DNA from: Micromussa lordhowensis
Taxonomy: Eukaryota > Cnidaria > Anthozoa > Scleractinia > Lobophylliidae
NCBI GenBank assembly: GCA_964020085.1
Contig: CAXHUQ010000552.1
Coordinates: 94,002 to 158,001 of the forward strand
DNA length: 64,000 bases
Reading direction: 5' to 3'
The notes below the pieces were generated by a model, which did no database searches, had not been told where the DNA came from, and worked only from the letters and a program-made list of their open reading frames with translations. Every line of letters starts with the position of its first letter. Within the stretch, counting starts at the first letter, position 1. The position numbers and the translations under genes were made by a program. This document shows positions 60,650-64,000 of this stretch, one piece after another.

Positions 60650-62304
60650 TCCTTGAAGTGCCAACCTAGCAGAACATTTTGCTGCAAACCGCGTCTCTCA
60701 AAGTGCCCGTGAAGCCGAGCTATGTCAAATTTGCCAAGGGGACCCCCAGCGCGCGTTTTCTGAAATTCTGCAAAGTTGGGACAAGGGCAAACTACAACAA
60801 AAACAAGGCCAGAAAAAACACCTTGGCGCCAATGCCAACATGTCCTAACTAGGATTTCCTTAACGTGCCAACCTAGCAAAACATTTTGCTGCAAACCGCG
60901 CCTCTTAAAGTGCCCGTGAAGCCGAGCTATGTCAAATTTGCCAAGGGGACCCCCAGCGCGCGTTTTCTGAAATTCTGCAAAATTGGGACCAGGCCAAACT
61001 ACTGCAAAAAGAAGGCCAGAAAAAACACCCTGGCGCCAATGCCATCATGTCCTAACTACGATTTCTTAAAGTGCCAACCTAGCAGAACATTTTGCTGCAA
61101 ACCGCGCCTCTTAAAGTGCCCGTGAAGCCGAGCTATGTCAAATTTGCCAAGGGGACCCCCAGCGCGCGTTTTCTGAAATTCTGCAAAGTTGGGACCAGGG
61201 CAAACTACTGCAAAAAGAAGGCCACAAAAATCACCCTGGCGCCAATGCCATCATCTGCTAACTAACATTTTCTTGAAGTGCCAACCTAGCAGAACATTTT
61301 GCTGCAAACCGCGCCTCTTAAAGTGCCCGTGAAGCCGAGCTATGTCAAATTTGCCAAGGGGACCCCCAGCGCGCGTTTTCTGAAATTCTGCAAAGTTGGG
61401 ACCAGGGCAAACTACTGCAAAAAGAAGGCCAGAAAAAACTTCCTGGCGCAAATGTCATCATGTCCTAACTAGAATTTCCTTCAAGTGCCAACCCAGCAGA
61501 ACATTTTGCTGCAAACCGCGCCTCTTAAAGTGCCCGTGAAGCCGAGCTATGTCAAATTTGCCAAGGGGACCCCCAGCGCGCGTTTTCTGAAGTTCTGCAA
61601 AGTTGGGACCAGGGCAAACTACTGCAAAAAGAAGGCCACAAAAAACACCCTGGCGCCAATGCCATCATGTCCTAACTAGAATTTCCTTAAAGTGCCAACC
61701 TAGCAGAACATTTTGCTGCAAACCGCGCCTCTTAAAGTGCCCGTGCAGCCGAGCTATGTCAAATTTGCCAAGGGGACCCCCAGCGCGCGTTTTCTGAAAT
61801 TCTGCAAAGTTGGGACCAGGGCAAACTACTGCAAAAAGAAGGCCAGAAAAAACACCTTAGCGCCAATGCCATCATGTCCTAACTACAATTTCCTTGAAGT
61901 GCCAACCTAGCAGAACAGTTTGCTGCAAACCGCGCCTCTTAAAGTGCCCGTGAAGCCGAGCTATGTCAAATTTGCCAACGGGACCCCCAGCGCGCGTTTT
62001 CTGAAATTCTGCAAAGTTGGGACCAGGGCAAACTACTGCAAAAAGAAGGCCAGAAAAAACACCCTGGCGCCAATGCCATCATGTGCTAACTACGATTTCT
62101 TAAAGTGCCAACCTAGCAGAACATTTTGCTGCAAACCGCGCCTCTTAAAGTGCCCGTGAAGCCGAGCTATGTCAAATTTGCCAAGGGGACCCCCAGCGCG
62201 CGTTTTCTGAAATTCTGTAAAGTTGGGACCAGGGAAAACTACTGCAAAAAGAAGGCCAGAAAAAAAAACCCTGGCGCCAATGCCATCATGTCCTAACTAG
62301 GATT
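60650..62304 (+). repeat. 8-mer higher-order repeat (1655 bp), copy 1
   Basis: Markers are ACAACAAAAACAAGG with CCAACATG (about 60795-60840), GCAAAATTGGG with CCAGGCCAAAC (about 60978), a 1-base-short TACGATTTCTTAAAG (about 61066), ATCTGCTAACTAAC (about 61253), AAAACTTCCTGGCGC (about 61435), AAGTTCTGC with GGCCACAAAAAAC (about 61590) and GTGCAGCCG (about 61743). Confidence 0.88.
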
Positions 62305-63570
62305 TCCTTGAAGTGCCAACCTAGCACAACATTTAGCTGCAAACCGCGCCTCTTAAAGTGCCCGTGAAGCCGAGCTATGTCAAATTTGCCAAGGGGACCC
62401 CCAGCGCGCGTTTTCTGAAATTCTGCAAAGTTGGGACCAGGGCAAACTACAACAAAAACAAGGCCAGAAAAAACAACTTGGCGCCAATGCCAACATGTCC
62501 TAACTAGGATTTCCTTAAAGTGCCAACCTAGCAAAACATTTTGCTGCAAACCGCGCCTCTTAAAGTGCCCGTGAAGCCGAGCTATGTCAAATTTGCCAAG
62601 GGGACCCCCAGCGCGCGTTTTCTGAAATTCTGCAAAATTGGGACCAGGCCAAACTACTGCAAAAAGAAGGCCAGAAAAAACACCCTGGCGCCAATGCCAT
62701 CATGTCCTAACTACGATTTCTTAAAGTGCCAACCTAGCAGAACATTTTGCTGCAAACCGCGCCTCTTAAAGTGCCCGTGAAGCCGAGCTATGTCAAATTT
62801 GCCAAGGGGACCCCCAGCGCGCGTTTTCTGAAGTTCTGCAAAGTTGGGACCAGGGCAAACTACTGCAAAAAGAAGGCCAGAAAAAACACCCTGGCGCCAA
62901 TGCCATCATCTGCTAACTAACATTTCCTTGAAGTGCCAACCTAGCAGAACATTTTGCTGCAAACCGCGCCTCTTAAAGTGCCCGTGAAGCCGAGCTATGT
63001 CAAATTTGCCAAGGGGACCCCCAGCGCGCGTTTTCTAAAATTCTGCAAAGTTGGGACCAGGGCAAACTACTGCAAAAAGAAGGCCAGAAAAAACTTCCTG
63101 GCGCAAATGTCATCATGTCCTAACTAGAATTTCCTTCAAGTGCCAACCCAGCAGAACATTTTGCTGCAAACCGCGCCTCTTAAAGTGCCCGTGAAGCCGA
63201 GCTATGTCAAATTTGCCAAGGGGACCCCCAGCGCGCGTTTTCTGAAGTTCTGCAAAGTTGGGACCAGGGCAAACTACTGCAAAAAGAAGGCCACAAAAAA
63301 CACCCTGGCGCCAATGCCATCATCTCCTAACTAGAATTTCCTTGAAGTGCCAACCGCGCAGAACATTTTGCTGCAAACCGCGCCTCTTAAAGTTCCCGTG
63401 CAGCCGAGCTATGTCAAATTTGCCAAGGGGACCCCCAGCGCGCGTTTTCTGAAATTCTGCAAAGTTGGGACCAGGGCAAACTACTGCAAAAAGAAGGCCA
63501 GAAAAAAAACCTTAGCGCCAATGTCATCATGTTCTAACTACGATTTCCTTGAAGTGCCAACCTAGCAAAA
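62305..63570 (+). repeat. 8-mer higher-order repeat (1655 bp), copy 2, six monomers
   Basis: The same markers recur at 1655 bp offset in the same order, through GTGCAGCCG (about 63398). Divergence from the pattern begins after about 63570, where copy 1 has CCAACGGG and this has CCAAGGGG. Confidence 0.87.
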
Positions 63571-64000
63571 CATTTTGCTGCAAACCGCGCCTCTTAAAGT
63601 GCCCGTGAAGCCGAGCTATATCAAATTTGCCAAGGGGACCCCCAGCGCGCGTTTTCTGAAATTCTGCAAAGTTGGGACCAGGGCAAACTACTGCAAAAAG
63701 AAGGCCAGAAAAAACACCCTGGCGCCAATGCCATCATCTGCTAACTAACATTTCCTTGAAGTGCCAACCTAGCAGAACATTTTGCTGCAAACCGCGCCTC
63801 TTAAAGTGCCCGTGAAGCCGAGCTATGTCAAATTTGCCAAGGGGACCCCCAGCGCGCGTTTTCTGAAATTCTGCAAAGTTGGGACCAGGGCAAACTACTG
63901 CAAAAAGAAGGCCAGAAAAAACACCCTGGCGCCAATGCCATCATCTGCTAACTAACATTTCCTTGAAGTGCCAACCTAGCAGAACATTTTGCTGCAAACC
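63571..64000 (+). repeat. Two terminal monomers, array continues past the window
   Basis: Two units each carrying ATCTGCTAACTAACATTTCC (63736 and 63943), the variant also seen near 61253 and 62908. The window stops in the middle of the next unit after GCTGCAAACC. Confidence 0.85.

Larger units (their letters stand above)
1..64000. repeat. 207-bp tandem satellite array, about 309 monomers
   Basis: The window consists entirely of head-to-tail copies of a 207-bp unit, all in the same orientation. Anchor words such as GCGCGCGTTTTCT, TGGCGCCAATG and CAAATTTGCC recur every 207 bases from the first line to the last. Single-base indels shift the spacing to 206 or 208 in a minority of units. I saw no inserted element, inversion or truncated monomer. 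Array purity and multi-monomer higher-order periodicity are typical of eukaryotic centromeric or other heterochromatic satellites (known biology); assigning this array to a centromere is inference. The family is not one I recognise. Stretches not covered by a block entry below hold only ordinary diverged monomers. Confidence 0.98.

Noticed and set aside
1..64000. CRISPR array or prokaryotic repeat locus
   Set aside because: Repeats are contiguous 207-bp units with no unique spacers and no cas genes, and neighbouring units are almost identical along their full length.
1..64000. Transposable element or gene embedded in the array
   Set aside because: The 207-bp register is maintained throughout except for 1-2 base indels, so there is no room for an insertion.

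Overview
The whole 64 kb window is one uninterrupted tandem satellite array. Its basic unit is 207 bp (about 50% GC), repeated head to tail roughly 309 times on the same strand. I found no convincing protein gene, rRNA, tRNA, transposon, CRISPR array, telomere repeat or unique sequence. By my reading the phase never breaks by more than one or two bases from one end to the other, so nothing larger has been inserted and no monomer is visibly truncated. The window starts and ends inside monomers, so the array continues on both sides.

Organism: a pure array this long, with higher-order repeat (HOR) structure, points to eukaryotic heterochromatin such as centromeric, pericentromeric or subtelomeric DNA, probably from a long-read assembly. 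I do not recognise the 207-bp family and cannot name the organism. The best-known satellite binding site, the CENP-B box, is not present in the consensus.

Layout: monomers differ from the consensus by a few substitutions, and rare variants act as markers that reveal nested multi-monomer units. 0-8 kb: mosaic block with 9-mer/7-mer duplication. 7.4-10.6 kb: second copy of the first 15 monomers. 8.6-14.0 kb: nearly perfect 13-mer (2691 bp) pair. 14-17 kb: mosaic related to 4.8-5.6 kb. 17-31.5 kb: family of units marked by paired 1-base deletions (spacings of 4, 6, 38, 11 and 8 monomers), enclosing a 9-mer (1864 bp) pair at 22.3-26.0 kb. 31.7-34.8 kb: 9-mer pair with an internal 3-mer duplication. 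34.8-37.9 kb: segment resembling 21-22 kb. 37.9-41.2 kb: 10-mer pair. 41.8-43.9 kb: mosaic copy of 4.8-7.9 kb, about 36 kb away. 44.8-48.7 kb: 9/10-mer pair. 47.5-57.9 kb: two overlapping 14-mer duplications (2898 and 2897 bp), whose shared core recurs at 58.8-59.9 kb. 60.6-63.6 kb: 8-mer (1655 bp) pair.

No genes work together here. What can be read is the history of the array: repeated unequal exchange or segmental amplification of blocks of about 6-15 monomers, recent enough that sister blocks differ at only a few bases. Because 207 is divisible by three, short open frames of about 65 codons recur in every monomer. They are a by-product of the repeat and not evidence of coding.
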